A stretch of 46,172 bases of DNA from DASWTL01 sp036405495. Its GTDB lineage: Bacteria; Bacteroidota; Bacteroidia; Sphingobacteriales; Sphingobacteriaceae. Positions 16,295-24,231 of this stretch are shown one piece after another. The notes under the pieces are model-generated. The model saw nothing but the letters and a program-made list of their open reading frames with translations, was not told the DNA's origin and ran no database searches. A program made the position numbers and the translations under genes. The DNA lies in NCBI GenBank assembly GCA_036405495.1, contig DASWXL010000074.1, positions 1 to 46,172 of the forward strand, given 5' to 3'. Each line of letters starts with the position of its first letter. Positions within the stretch are counted from its first letter, which is position 1.

Positions 16295-18463
16295 ATGAAT
16301 AAAGTGTCCTTAAGATCGATCCGAATTCCCTCTAAATACCTCCGAATCGGCGGAATTGTCATTCTCTCCTTAATCGCGGTCCTGCTGATAGGCGGTATAG
16401 TTGCTTACAATAAGCGGGAGTTTCTGCTCGAAAAGGCTATTGACAAGGCGGTAAGAAAAGCAAAAAATGACTATAATCTGAATGTTAAGATTGGTGCTGC
16501 ACGCTTCGAGGGCCTGACTACCGTCGATTTCCAGGATATTTCAGTGGTTCCGCAGGACCGGGACAGTCTGGCAAAAATAAAACACCTGTCTGTGCAGGTA
16601 AAGTTACTGCCGCTGATCACTGGCGATGTAAAGCTGGCAGAAGTGGCCCTGAATGACGGGCACATAACACTGATCAGGAAAGACAGCATCCGGAATTATG
16701 ACTTTCTCTTCCGGAAAAAGGGCACCACGAGCAGGACTAGTAAAAAGGTGGATCTTTCCGTTTTAGCTAACAACCTGATCAACCAGGTTCTTTATAAGAT
16801 CCCTGACAATATGAATGTGAGGGATTTTGAAGTGTCTTTTACCGATGATACCAGTTCCGTCAATCTTTACACCTCCACAGCAACCATTGAAGACGGACAG
16901 GTCCGATCGGATATCCAGGTCAATAAGGCAGAGGCACAGTGGCATGTAGAAGGTCAGGTAAATGCAGACGATCAGAAACTGGACCTCAGACTTTACGCAG
17001 ACGGCAAAAAGGTCGAACTTCCTTACCTCGAGAAACGGTTCGGCCTTAAGCTCAATTTTGATACCGTCAGAACTCAGATGAAGGATGTAAAGCGGGTTGG
17101 CGACCGGCTGGTTATCCAGGGATCGTGGGCAATCAAGAATTTGCTGATTAATCACCCCAGGATTGCTGCCAATGATATCATCGTCCCGAGTGGCTCAATT
17201 GATGCCGACATGTCGGTGGGTGAAAATTACGTGGCAATAGACAGTTCATCCGTGATCCACCTGAAGAACGTAAAAGCAAACCCCTTTATTAAATATACAC
17301 TGTCACCGGCCAAAACCTACGAATTGAAGTTACATACGGAAGAGCTTGATGCGCAGGAGGTCTTTGACGCCTTCCCGGTAGGTTTGTTCGAATCACTCGA
17401 CGGCATGAAGGTCAGTGGTAAACTTCGATACGACTTTAACTTTTTTCTCGACTCGGCAAATCCTGATAGCGTGAGGTTCAACTCCACACTTGACCAACGT
17501 AACTTCAAAGTATTGCAATGGGGTAAAACCAACCTGGAAAAGATCAACCGCCCGTTCGTATATACTCCATATGAGTATGGGAAGCCAATGCGCGATATCG
17601 TTATCGGTCCATCCAATCCTGATTATACGCCGATCAATGAGATCTCGCCCTATTTACGCAACGCCGTCTTAACCGCCGAGGACCCTTCTTTTTACAGGCA
17701 TAACGGTTTTGTTATGGAATCATTCCGGAAATCCATAGCTACAAACTATAAAGAAAAAGCATTTAAACGTGGCGGAAGCACTATTTCAATGCAGCTCGTA
17801 AAGAACGTTTATCTGAACCGGCAAAAAACACTGGCCCGAAAAATAGAAGAGATCCTGATCGTCTGGATCCTCGAGAATACCGATGTATCGAGCAAACAAC
17901 GCATGTTTGAGGTTTACCTGAACCTGATCGAATGGGGCAAGAACGTCTACGGCATCGGAGAGGCTGCACGTTACTACTTCAATAAACAGCCTTCTGAACT
18001 CGACCTTGGTGAAAGCATCTATCTGGCAAGCATTGTTCCGCGCCCGAAGTCGTCACTTTACTTTTTCGAAGGCGATGGCAGCTTAAGGCCGAGCCTGCGC
18101 GGATATTTCAGATTGATTGGCGGTTTAATGGCACGGAAAGGACTTGCCCAGCCCGACTCGAACGTCTACGGCTTTTATGCGGTCAGGCTAAAAGAAAGCC
18201 TTCGCCGCGAACCTGCGCCGATCGACTCCGCTTTAATGGACAGCCTGATCCTTGAGGAGGACTTTGATATGGACCATGAGGGGTTCCTGAGGAGTATATT
18301 CGGCAGACCAAGAAAAGACACCACGCAAGTAAATAAGAATAACCGTAAACAGGTTCCGGAGATCGATACCGCCTTAACGCCCGCTGAAAAAAGAAGGGAA
18401 AGACGGGAACAACGCCGTAAAGAACGGCAGGAAAAACGTGATAACGGCGGAGGGGGCTTTTAA
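16295..18463 (+). CDS. GT51 peptidoglycan transglycosylase with AsmA-like N-terminal region
   Basis: A 722-residue inner-membrane protein. One transmembrane helix (about 18-38) is followed by roughly 380 periplasmic residues resembling the AsmA/TamB-type repeat fold (LNVKIGAARFEGLTTVDFQD, LSVQVKLLPLITGDVKLAEV, LNDGHITLIRKDS). The GT51 domain follows (about 430-630): EDPSFYRHNGF with catalytic Glu462, GGSTISMQLVKN (about 493-504), LARKIEEI and YGIGEAARYYF. It polymerises lipid II into glycan strands. There is no transpeptidase domain. The tail (about 690-722) is rich in Arg, Lys and Glu. It starts an operon with hpt (17 bp) and psd. Confidence 0.87.
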   Translation: MNKVSLRSIRIPSKYLRIGGIVILSLIAVLLIGGIVAYNKREFLLEKAIDKAVRKAKNDYNLNVKIGAARFEGLTTVDFQDISVVPQDRDSLAKIKHLSVQVKLLPLITGDVKLAEVALNDGHITLIRKDSIRNYDFLFRKKGTTSRTSKKVDLSVLANNLINQVLYKIPDNMNVRDFEVSFTDDTSSVNLYTSTATIEDGQVRSDIQVNKAEAQWHVEGQVNADDQKLDLRLYADGKKVELPYLEKRFGLKLNFDTVRTQMKDVKRVGDRLVIQGSWAIKNLLINHPRIAANDIIVPSGSIDADMSVGENYVAIDSSSVIHLKNVKANPFIKYTLSPAKTYELKLHTEELDAQEVFDAFPVGLFESLDGMKVSGKLRYDFNFFLDSANPDSVRFNSTLDQRNFKVLQWGKTNLEKINRPFVYTPYEYGKPMRDIVIGPSNPDYTPINEISPYLRNAVLTAEDPSFYRHNGFVMESFRKSIATNYKEKAFKRGGSTISMQLVKNVYLNRQKTLARKIEEILIVWILENTDVSSKQRMFEVYLNLIEWGKNVYGIGEAARYYFNKQPSELDLGESIYLASIVPRPKSSLYFFEGDGSLRPSLRGYFRLIGGLMARKGLAQPDSNVYGFYAVRLKESLRREPAPIDSALMDSLILEEDFDMDHEGFLRSIFGRPRKDTTQVNKNNRKQVPEIDTALTPAEKRRERREQRRKERQEKRDNGGGGF

Positions 18464-18480
18464 ACTTTTAATCCTTTTAG

Positions 18481-19032
18481 ATGACGATACAAATAGACGA
18501 CAAAGAATTTGGGCTGATGATCTCCAACGAACAAATTGAAAAGCGGATCAGGCTCATCGCTATTCAGATGAATGTGGAATACGAACAGAAAGTTCCTGTT
18601 TTTGTCGGCATTTTAAATGGCAGCTTCATGTTCATGGCCGATCTGATGAAAGAGATCAATATCTCGTCAGAAGTCACATTTGTTAAAGTATCCTCTTACC
18701 ATGCGGATAAAAGTACCGGGGTCGTAACAAGAGAAATGGACCTCTCTATGGACCTTAAAGGCCGGGATGTTATCATTGTTGAAGACATCGTTGATACCGG
18801 GTTGACCCTGGAATATATCCTTCAGATGATAAAAGAACATGAACCTGCGTCCGTAAAGGTCTGCAGCTTACTGTTAAAACCCAATTCACTCCAGACGGAG
18901 ATCGATGAGATCACTTACCTCGGCTTTGAGATCCCGAACGATTTTGTGGTCGGCTACGGGCTGGATTACAAAGGATTGGGCCGCAACCTGAAGGACATTT
19001 ATCGGGCAATTAACCTTCCTTCTGAAACTTAA
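18481..19032 (+). CDS. hpt: Hypoxanthine phosphoribosyltransferase
   Basis: Purine salvage enzyme transferring phosphoribose from PRPP to hypoxanthine (and usually guanine). It has 183 residues with the PRPP loop VIIVEDIVDTGLTL (97-110; Glu101, Asp102, Asp105, Thr106), the SSYHADKSTG flexible-loop region (71-80), the LNGSFMF region (45-51) and a base-binding PNDFVVGYGLDYKGLGRN segment near the C-terminus. All are diagnostic for HPRT rather than other phosphoribosyltransferases. It lies 17 bp after the transglycosylase gene and is probably co-transcribed. Confidence 0.95.
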   Translation: MTIQIDDKEFGLMISNEQIEKRIRLIAIQMNVEYEQKVPVFVGILNGSFMFMADLMKEINISSEVTFVKVSSYHADKSTGVVTREMDLSMDLKGRDVIIVEDIVDTGLTLEYILQMIKEHEPASVKVCSLLLKPNSLQTEIDEITYLGFEIPNDFVVGYGLDYKGLGRNLKDIYRAINLPSET

Positions 19033-19044
19033 CGTTTAAAGTTG

Positions 19045-19052
19045 CATTTTTG
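19045..19052 (+). promoter_or_regulatory. -7-like element of psd; decides its start
   Basis: CATTTTTG is one base from TAnnTTTG. It overlaps a TTG at 19050 that could be mistaken for the psd start. As the element must lie upstream of the transcript start, the ATG at 19071 is preferred. Confidence 0.4.
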
Positions 19053-19070
19053 CAAATTCAAACTTCAGAT

Positions 19071-19733
19071 ATGACCATTCATAAAGAGGGATATACTACC
19101 ATTGCTTTAACTATCCTGTTTATTTTTATCCTTAACGCGGTAATTCATTATTTCTATCCAGATAATAACGGGTTGCTGTGGACTATCTATATCCTTTCAT
19201 TTCTACTCTTTATCATAGTACTTCAGTTCTTCCGCAGTCCTAAGCGGAAGATCACGACCGGCGAAAAAAGCATCATTTGTCCTGCAGACGGCAAGGTGGT
19301 TGTTATTGAAGAAACCGTAGAGACCGAGTACCTGAAAGACAAACGTATCCAGGTATCGATCTTTATGTCGCCCGTCAATGTCCACGTAAACAGAAATCCT
19401 ATTTCGGGCATCGTAAAATATTTCAAATATCATCCCGGCAAATACCTGGTAGCCTGGAACCCCAAGTCGTCAACAGACAATGAACGTACAACGATCGTTG
19501 TTGAGAACAGCGACGGTATTCCGGTGTTGTTCAGACAAATAGCGGGAGCATTAGCCCGACGAATTGTGTGGTACGTAAAAGAAAACGACCAGGTTAAACA
19601 AGGGGAACAGTTCGGATTTATAAAATTCGGATCACGGATCGATGTGTTCCTTCCAGTGGGAACGGAAATTAAGGTAAACCTGCAGGAAACGGTGTACGGA
19701 GGAGTTACCGTTTTGGCCGAATTGAAGGATTAG
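19071..19733 (+). CDS. psd: Phosphatidylserine decarboxylase family protein
   Basis: A 220-residue short-form decarboxylase, making phosphatidylethanolamine from phosphatidylserine. The proenzyme cleaves itself at the Gly-Ser of KFGSRID (Gly187-Ser188), leaving a pyruvoyl group on the small alpha chain. The CPADGKVVVIEE and FMSPVNVHVNRNPISG motifs and one or two N-terminal membrane helices (about 10-28 and 36-53) are present. The FGSR form and length match the psdB/archaetidylserine-decarboxylase-like branch common in Bacteroidota. The start is ATG 19071; an in-frame TTG at 19050 overlaps a -7-like element. Pssa is not in the window. Confidence 0.93.
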   Translation: MTIHKEGYTTIALTILFIFILNAVIHYFYPDNNGLLWTIYILSFLLFIIVLQFFRSPKRKITTGEKSIICPADGKVVVIEETVETEYLKDKRIQVSIFMSPVNVHVNRNPISGIVKYFKYHPGKYLVAWNPKSSTDNERTTIVVENSDGIPVLFRQIAGALARRIVWYVKENDQVKQGEQFGFIKFGSRIDVFLPVGTEIKVNLQETVYGGVTVLAELKD

Positions 19734-19747
19734 GCTATCAAAAGCAT

Positions 19748-19784
19748 AAAAAAAAAACCGCCGGACCGGCGGGTTTTTTGTTTT
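19748..19784. terminator. Bidirectional terminator between psd and the amino-acid dehydrogenase gene
   Basis: CCGCCGG-A-CCGGCGG (19758-19772) is a nearly perfect palindrome flanked by ten A on the left and six T on the right, so it can end transcription from both convergent genes. The last bases abut the stop of the minus-strand gene. Confidence 0.88.
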
Positions 19785-21009
19785 AAACCAATTGCTCCAG
19801 GGCAATTTCAAAAGCCGTTGCGGACACCCCGGTCTTATCCGGCGATTTTGCGTGCGCCTTTTCCAGGGCCGCCCTGATGGTACGTGACGCATCCGTAAAG
19901 ATCGCCTCGTCGCTCATTTCAATATTGCGTTCCATTAGATAGGCAAACACCCGGGCCATACCGCAGTTAGCGATAAAATCAGGAATTACGGCAACTTTAC
20001 TATCTGCGAACTCCATTACCGGACCGAAAAAGATCTCCTTGTCCGCAAACGGCACATTCGCACCGCAGGCAATAACCTCGAGGCCTGAACTGACCATGCT
20101 CTCCACCTGCTCGCGCGTAACCAGTCTGGAGGCTGCAGCTGGAACAAAGATCTCCGCTCCTGTGTTCCAGATCTGTGCATTAACCGCATCAAACGGCAGC
20201 AGGTCATCAGAAACGAGCGCATTATTCTTCCGTGTAACAAACAAATGCTTGATCTCATTGAAGGTTAAGCCATCCGTTTTGATCAATCCGCCTGCACGGT
20301 CGATAATACCAACCACTCTGGCCCCTTGCTGCGCCAGGTAAAAGGCCGCAGCAGCAGCCACATTTCCCCAGCCCTGAATGATAGCGCGCTTTCCTTTTAT
20401 ATCGCCCCCGTAGATCTCATAGTAATGACGGATCGATTCTGACACTCCATAGCCTGTGATCATATCAGCCACCTTATATTTCGATTTGACCTCAGGGGAG
20501 TAATCATGATCCTCAAGCACTTTCGAAACCCCGTAGCGCAGCTGACCGATCTGATGTATCCTCTCGTTCTCACGGGCATGGTAGTATCCGTTAATCACGC
20601 CTTCCTGGGGATGCCATAAACCGTAGTTTTCGGTAATAGGGATCACTTCATGGATCTCATCAACGTTCAGATCGCCACCGGTTCCATAATAGTTCTTAAG
20701 TAAAGGGATCACGGCCCTATACCAGCGCTCAAGTACGCCTTTCTTGCGCGGGTCGGCGGGATCAAAATTAATACCCGATTTTGCGCCCCCTATCGGCGGG
20801 CCGGATACCGTGAACTTAACTTCCATGGTTTTCGCGAGCGATTCCACTTCACGCTTATCCAGTCCCTTACGCATCCTGGTTCCGCCTCCGGCAGCACCTC
20901 CTCGCAATGAATTGATAACGACCCAGCCTTCAGCCTCCGTTTCATTATCCTTCCATTCAAACACAATTTCAGGCCGCTTTTCCTCAAAGCGCTTCAAAAG
21001 ATCTTTCAT
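19783..21009 (-). CDS. Glu/Leu/Phe/Val dehydrogenase family protein
   Basis: A 408-residue oxidative-deamination enzyme converting an amino acid to its 2-oxo acid with NAD(P). The N-terminal substrate domain has RGGAAGGGTRMRKGLDKREVESLA and PPIGGAKSGI, which contains the conserved lysine of the family. The Rossmann domain has RAIIQGWGNVAAAAAFYLAQQGA and then PAAASRLVTREQ and ACGANVPF. Motifs are shared by glutamate and leucine dehydrogenases; GTGGDLNVDEI replaces the usual DVGT segment, so substrate cannot be assigned with confidence. It stands between two terminators and appears monocistronic. Confidence 0.85.
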   Translation of the reverse strand: MKDLLKRFEEKRPEIVFEWKDNETEAEGWVVINSLRGGAAGGGTRMRKGLDKREVESLAKTMEVKFTVSGPPIGGAKSGINFDPADPRKKGVLERWYRAVIPLLKNYYGTGGDLNVDEIHEVIPITENYGLWHPQEGVINGYYHARENERIHQIGQLRYGVSKVLEDHDYSPEVKSKYKVADMITGYGVSESIRHYYEIYGGDIKGKRAIIQGWGNVAAAAAFYLAQQGARVVGIIDRAGGLIKTDGLTFNEIKHLFVTRKNNALVSDDLLPFDAVNAQIWNTGAEIFVPAAASRLVTREQVESMVSSGLEVIACGANVPFADKEIFFGPVMEFADSKVAVIPDFIANCGMARVFAYLMERNIEMSDEAIFTDASRTIRAALEKAHAKSPDKTGVSATAFEIALEQLV

Positions 21010-21045
21010 TCGGTTTGGTTAGTTGGTTTTGTGATTGATATAAAC

Positions 21046-21076
21046 AAAAAAACCTCCCTGACATGGGTCAGGAAGG
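21046..21076 (-). terminator. Terminator of the rpsP-rimM-trmD-rplS operon
   Basis: On the minus strand CCTTCCTGA, a six-base loop, TCAGGGAGG (one G-T pair) and seven T form a strong intrinsic terminator 20 bases after the rplS stop. Confidence 0.85.
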
Positions 21077-21096
21077 CTAAATAAATATGAAAAAAA

Positions 21097-21444
21097 TTAA
21101 ACTCTCTTTGACTTGATACGAGCAGCTTTACCGGTCAATGCACGCAAGTAGAATAATTTAGCTCTGCGTACTTTACCAAAGCTGTTTACGTCAATTTTCT
21201 CAATGTTTGGAGAATTGATAGGGAAGATACGCTCAACACCTACACCGTTAGACATTTTACGAACTGTAAATGTCTCTGTTGCACCCACACTATTGCGTTG
21301 AATTACTACTCCCTGGTAAATCTGGATACGCTCCTTATTTCCCTCGCGAATCTTATAATGAACGCTGATTGTGTCGCCAGCTTTGAACGCAGGAACTTCC
21401 TTTTTCGCTATAGCCTGCTCTTCAACAAATTTTACTAAATCCAT
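21097..21444 (-). CDS. rplS: 50S ribosomal protein L19
   Basis: A 115-residue L19 located at the 30S-50S interface. The family pattern is complete: FKAGDTISVHYKIREGNKERIQIYQGVVI, then VGVERIFPINSPNIEKIDV and the basic end LFYLRALTGKAARIKSKRV. It is the last gene of the operon and is separated from trmD by 121 bp holding an inverted repeat and a weak -7-like element (TAATATTG), so it may also be transcribed on its own. Confidence 0.98.
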   Translation of the reverse strand: MDLVKFVEEQAIAKKEVPAFKAGDTISVHYKIREGNKERIQIYQGVVIQRNSVGATETFTVRKMSNGVGVERIFPINSPNIEKIDVNSFGKVRRAKLFYLRALTGKAARIKSKRV

Positions 21445-21462
21445 GATTTTAAGCTCTTAAGA

Positions 21463-21485
21463 CGATTTTTAGCCCGTAAAAATCG
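21463..21485 (-). promoter_or_regulatory. Inverted repeat in the rplS leader
   Basis: CGATTTTTA-N5-TAAAAATCG is a perfect 9-bp inverted repeat with a CGGGC loop on the minus strand, 19 bp before the rplS ATG. A TAATATTG sequence sits just upstream. It could fold as a leader hairpin controlling L19 synthesis, but no L19-leader consensus can be checked here. Confidence 0.4.
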
Positions 21486-21565
21486 GATTGCAATATTAGG
21501 CATTTTATTTAAATATAAAAAGGGATATTGAAAATTTTCCACATTCCTTTTCATATTAACATTTA

Positions 21566-22243
21566 TTACTCCTGCAAAAGGTCTGGCCGACGTTCACGGG
21601 TCCGCCCGAGGGCCTGTTCATAACGCCATTCTTCAATTTTCGCCTGATTTCCACTTAACAGGATATCGGGCACCTTATGGCCGTTCCAGTCGGCCGGCCG
21701 TGTATAAACGGGCGCGTCGAGCAATTCACCCTGGAATGAATCGGAAAGAGCGGACGTTTCATCCGACAGCACGCCGGGGATCAACCGAATCACCGAATCT
21801 ACCAGAACTGCGGCAGGCAGTTCACCGCCTGATAAAACATAATCGCCAATGGAGATCTCGCGGGTAACAAAGATCTCGCGGATCCGTTGATCGATCCCCT
21901 TATAGTGACCACAAAGGATCATGATATTTTTCTTTATCGACAGCTGATTAGCTATCCCCTGGTTAAGTGTTTGGCCGTCGGGCGTCATAAAGATCACGTC
22001 ATCATAGTCGCGATCGGCCCGCAGCGCCTCAATGCACCTGGCAAAAGGCTCGATGGCCATCACCATTCCGCTGCCACCGCCATAAGGATAATCATCCACA
22101 CTTTTATGCTTGTTCTGCGCATACTCGCGGAGGTTATGAACATGGATCTCGGATAATCCCTTCTTTTGGGCCCGTTGCAAAATCGAATGGGCAAAAGGAC
22201 TTTCCAGAAGGCCAGGCAGAACGGTTATGATATCGAAACGCAT
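21566..22243 (-). CDS. trmD: tRNA (guanine37-N1)-methyltransferase TrmD
   Basis: A SPOUT-class methyltransferase (225 residues) that forms m1G37 in tRNAs, preventing frameshifts. It begins MRFDIITVLPGLLESPF and has DDYPYGGGSGMVM. The trefoil-knot SAM site reads MTPDGQTLNQ, LCGHYKGIDQRI and then EISIGDYVLSGGELPA, including the catalytic aspartate of this region. The C-terminal anticodon-binding part contains YTRPADWNG and GRTRERRPDLL. It is third in the rpsP-rimM-trmD-rplS operon. Confidence 0.97.
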   Translation of the reverse strand: MRFDIITVLPGLLESPFAHSILQRAQKKGLSEIHVHNLREYAQNKHKSVDDYPYGGGSGMVMAIEPFARCIEALRADRDYDDVIFMTPDGQTLNQGIANQLSIKKNIMILCGHYKGIDQRIREIFVTREISIGDYVLSGGELPAAVLVDSVIRLIPGVLSDETSALSDSFQGELLDAPVYTRPADWNGHKVPDILLSGNQAKIEEWRYEQALGRTRERRPDLLQE

Positions 22244-22337
22244 ATAATGATCTATTTTAATTTACCCTTCTGATGCAGGAAGCATGAGGCATGACACAAA
22301 GCATGATGCTGTACTCGCACTTAAAACAGCCGCCCGA

Positions 22338-22868
22338 TTAACCCTCTCCGAGGTATACGTCGATCAGTCCCTCCGGAAGAGACACATACACTATACCTTC
22401 TTCTTCATCAATTTCCTTAATGAATTCATCATTCAACGGAAACATGATCTCGCGAAACTTATACGGAACAACAGCCACGAACTGCTGCGGATATTCATGG
22501 ATCTCCATGATCTCACCCAGTTCCCCATGGTTTTCATCATGAACAATGAAACCTTTGAGATCAGTGATCAGAAACTCACCTTCCTCGCGCTCGGGTTTTT
22601 TTGAAAGAGGCTGATATACTTTCTTCCGGACAAGCTTTTCCGCCTTATCGATGCTATCCACATCCTCAAAGTAAAAATAGCCGGTTTGATTACTTTGAAG
22701 CTTGTACGATGAAATAAAAAAGGGAACCAGCTTGCCGTTGATCTCAACAAACACAGCGTCGAGATCAAGCTCTTCAGGTTCATTAAATTCAAAATAGATC
22801 TGAAGTTCCCCCTTCAGTCCCCTCGTTTTGGTGATGTATCCCAGATAGAAGCTTTCGTCGGTCTTCAT
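22338..22868 (-). CDS. rimM: Ribosome maturation factor RimM
   Basis: A 176-residue 30S assembly factor that binds S19 and helps 16S rRNA 3' domain maturation. The N-terminal beta-barrel has LGYITKTRGLKGELQIYFEF and the C-terminal PRC-barrel has GFIVHDENHGELGEIMEIHEYPQQFVAVV and FPLNDEFIKEIDEEEGIVYVSLPEGLIDVYL. Both are diagnostic. It is separated from rpsP by 113 bp carrying an imperfect terminal-inverted-repeat element, an unusual insertion inside a ribosomal operon. Confidence 0.96.
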   Translation of the reverse strand: MKTDESFYLGYITKTRGLKGELQIYFEFNEPEELDLDAVFVEINGKLVPFFISSYKLQSNQTGYFYFEDVDSIDKAEKLVRKKVYQPLSKKPEREEGEFLITDLKGFIVHDENHGELGEIMEIHEYPQQFVAVVPYKFREIMFPLNDEFIKEIDEEEGIVYVSLPEGLIDVYLGEG

Positions 22869-22884
22869 CGCATTAAATAAAAAA

Positions 22885-22962
22885 TGTCATCCCGAATGCA
22901 TCGAATGATCTCGATAGAGGGAAGACCCTTACAAGACCCTTCGCTGAACGCTCAGGATGACA
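22885..22962. repeat. Intergenic repeat element with terminal inverted repeats inside the rpsP operon
   Basis: This 78-bp unit starts TGTCATCCCGA and ends TCAGGATGACA, an 11-bp inverted repeat with one mismatch. It contains two copies of AAGACCCTT-like sequence (22922-22940). On the minus strand its translation gives the CHPERSA...FGMTFF type of string familiar as a spurious protein from dispersed repeats in many genomes, which points to a member of a dispersed repeat family. Only one copy is seen in this window. Confidence 0.6.
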
Positions 22963-22981
22963 TATCAGATTATTTTGAGAA

Positions 22982-23521
22982 TTACTCTGCTGATTCTTCA
23001 GCCGGAGCTTCTGCAGCGCCTTCTTCAGGAGCGGTCTCTTCTGCCGGTGTTTCTTCAGCCGGAGGAGTGTTCTTTGCAGCAATTGCAGCAGCTCTTTCCT
23101 CTTTCTTTTTAGCCTCAGCAGCTAACGCAGCCTGCTTAGTTTCCTCTTTAGTTTTCACCAGGCCTTCTTTCTTACCAGTGATACGGCCTTCTTTAGCAGA
23201 TAACCACTCGTTGAATTTAGCTTCAGCCTGTTCAGGCGTCAATGCACCTTTCTTCACACCACCTTCCAGGTGTTTTTTGTATAAAATACCCTTATAAGAA
23301 AGGATAGCACGACAAGTATCGGTTGGCTGGGCACCTTTGTTTACCCAATCCAAAGCTTTGTCGAAATTAATGTCAATAGTAGCCGGGTTTGTGTTCGGGT
23401 TGTAAGAACCGATACGCTCGATAAAACGACCATCTCTCGGAGCACGTGAATCCGCCACCACTACATGATAAAAAGGCTTACCCTTTTTACCGAATCTTTG
23501 CAATCTGATTTTAGTTGCCAT
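22982..23521 (-). CDS. rpsP: 30S ribosomal protein S16 with long C-terminal extension
   Basis: The first about 85 residues are a standard S16 (MATKIRLQRFGKKGKPFYHVVVADSRAPRDGRFIERIGSYNP). The protein then continues to 179 residues, twice the usual bacterial length, with a Lys/Glu/Ala-rich helix (about 120-150) and an acidic Ala/Glu/Pro tail ending APAEESAE. Long acidic extensions occur on S16 in Bacteroidota, and the reading frame is intact with no frameshift. It is the first gene of the operon, with a -7 element about 60 bp upstream. Confidence 0.96.
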   Translation of the reverse strand: MATKIRLQRFGKKGKPFYHVVVADSRAPRDGRFIERIGSYNPNTNPATIDINFDKALDWVNKGAQPTDTCRAILSYKGILYKKHLEGGVKKGALTPEQAEAKFNEWLSAKEGRITGKKEGLVKTKEETKQAALAAEAKKKEERAAAIAAKNTPPAEETPAEETAPEEGAAEAPAEESAE

Positions 23522-23579
23522 TTGTTTTTAGTTATTTATGTATTCAACATAGTTCCCGGAGTCTCCTGCTGCGGGGCTG

Positions 23580-23587
23580 CAAAGATA
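23580..23587 (-). promoter_or_regulatory. -7 promoter element of the rpsP operon
   Basis: The minus strand reads TATCTTTG, an exact TAnnTTTG match, 58 bases before the rpsP ATG. The predicted leader of about 50 bases contains a GC-rich segment (GCAGCCCCGC). Confidence 0.55.
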
Positions 23588-23623
23588 CAAATTTATTGAA
23601 TTAAAAAATGTAAAAGTCTATTT

Positions 23624-24163
23624 ATGAGTAAGTCAGAAAGAAAGCCCCGTTTAGCTATTGATATGGATGAAGTAATTGCTGACCCGATCGCCAAGTTCAT
23701 TGCCTTATATCACCGGGATTACGGCATCGAGATAGCCGCTGAACTGGAACCCGGAAAGGAGATCCACCAGATGGTTCCCGAGCATATCAACCGCGAATGG
23801 TATAGATATATTAATGAAAAAGGCTTTTTCAGGGATCTTCCGGTCATCCCCGGCAGTCAGGAGGTCATTCAGCAGTTACAGACCAGATACGATGTCTATG
23901 TTGTGTCTGCCGCAATGGAATTCCCGCATTCCTTACCTGATAAATTTGACTGGCTCGCCGAGCATTTCCCCTTTATCGGGTGGCAGAACATCATCTTTTG
24001 CGGTCATAAGATCATTGATGCCGACATTATCATCGATGACCGCATCCGGAATTTCGGAACTTTCAACGGACGGAAGCTTCTCTTCACGTCGCCCCATAAT
24101 TTACTCCTGACCGAATATGAGCGGGTCAACAACTGGCATGAGGTTGCCTCGAAACTGCTTTAA
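23624..24163 (+). CDS. 5'(3')-deoxyribonucleotidase (NT5C-like HAD phosphatase)
   Basis: A 179-residue HAD-superfamily protein of the 5' nucleotidase, deoxy, cytosolic type C family. Motif I is AIDMDEVIAD (nucleophile Asp13, acid Asp15), motif II is VVSAAMEFPHS and the DADIIIDDRIRNF segment carries the metal-binding aspartates. It likely dephosphorylates dNMPs to balance nucleotide pools. It is divergent from rpsP with a 102-bp gap and 68 bp ahead of the PAS protein on the same strand. No signal peptide is seen, so it is cytoplasmic. Confidence 0.87.
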   Translation: MSKSERKPRLAIDMDEVIADPIAKFIALYHRDYGIEIAAELEPGKEIHQMVPEHINREWYRYINEKGFFRDLPVIPGSQEVIQQLQTRYDVYVVSAAMEFPHSLPDKFDWLAEHFPFIGWQNIIFCGHKIIDADIIIDDRIRNFGTFNGRKLLFTSPHNLLLTEYERVNNWHEVASKLL

Positions 24164-24231
24164 CCTTTTTTCATCGTGCAGCTTTGAATCAATACTTAAT
24201 TTTCTAATTTAGGAGCACACACACCGTACTA

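Noticed and set aside
16156..16362. Possible 69-residue N-terminal extension of Mrp
   Set aside because: The residues are low-complexity and unlike any Mrp, they overlap the divergent GT51 start, and a perfect -7 element lies inside the extension at 16189-16196.
22281..22308. Three GCATGA copies between rimM and trmD
   Set aside because: Spacing is irregular and copies are short; there is no sign of a regulator site or CRISPR-like organisation.
22873..23082. 69-codon minus-strand frame across the repeat and rpsP end
   Set aside because: Its second half is the translated dispersed repeat (CHPERSA-type string), a known kind of false protein. rpsP in another frame explains the rest.
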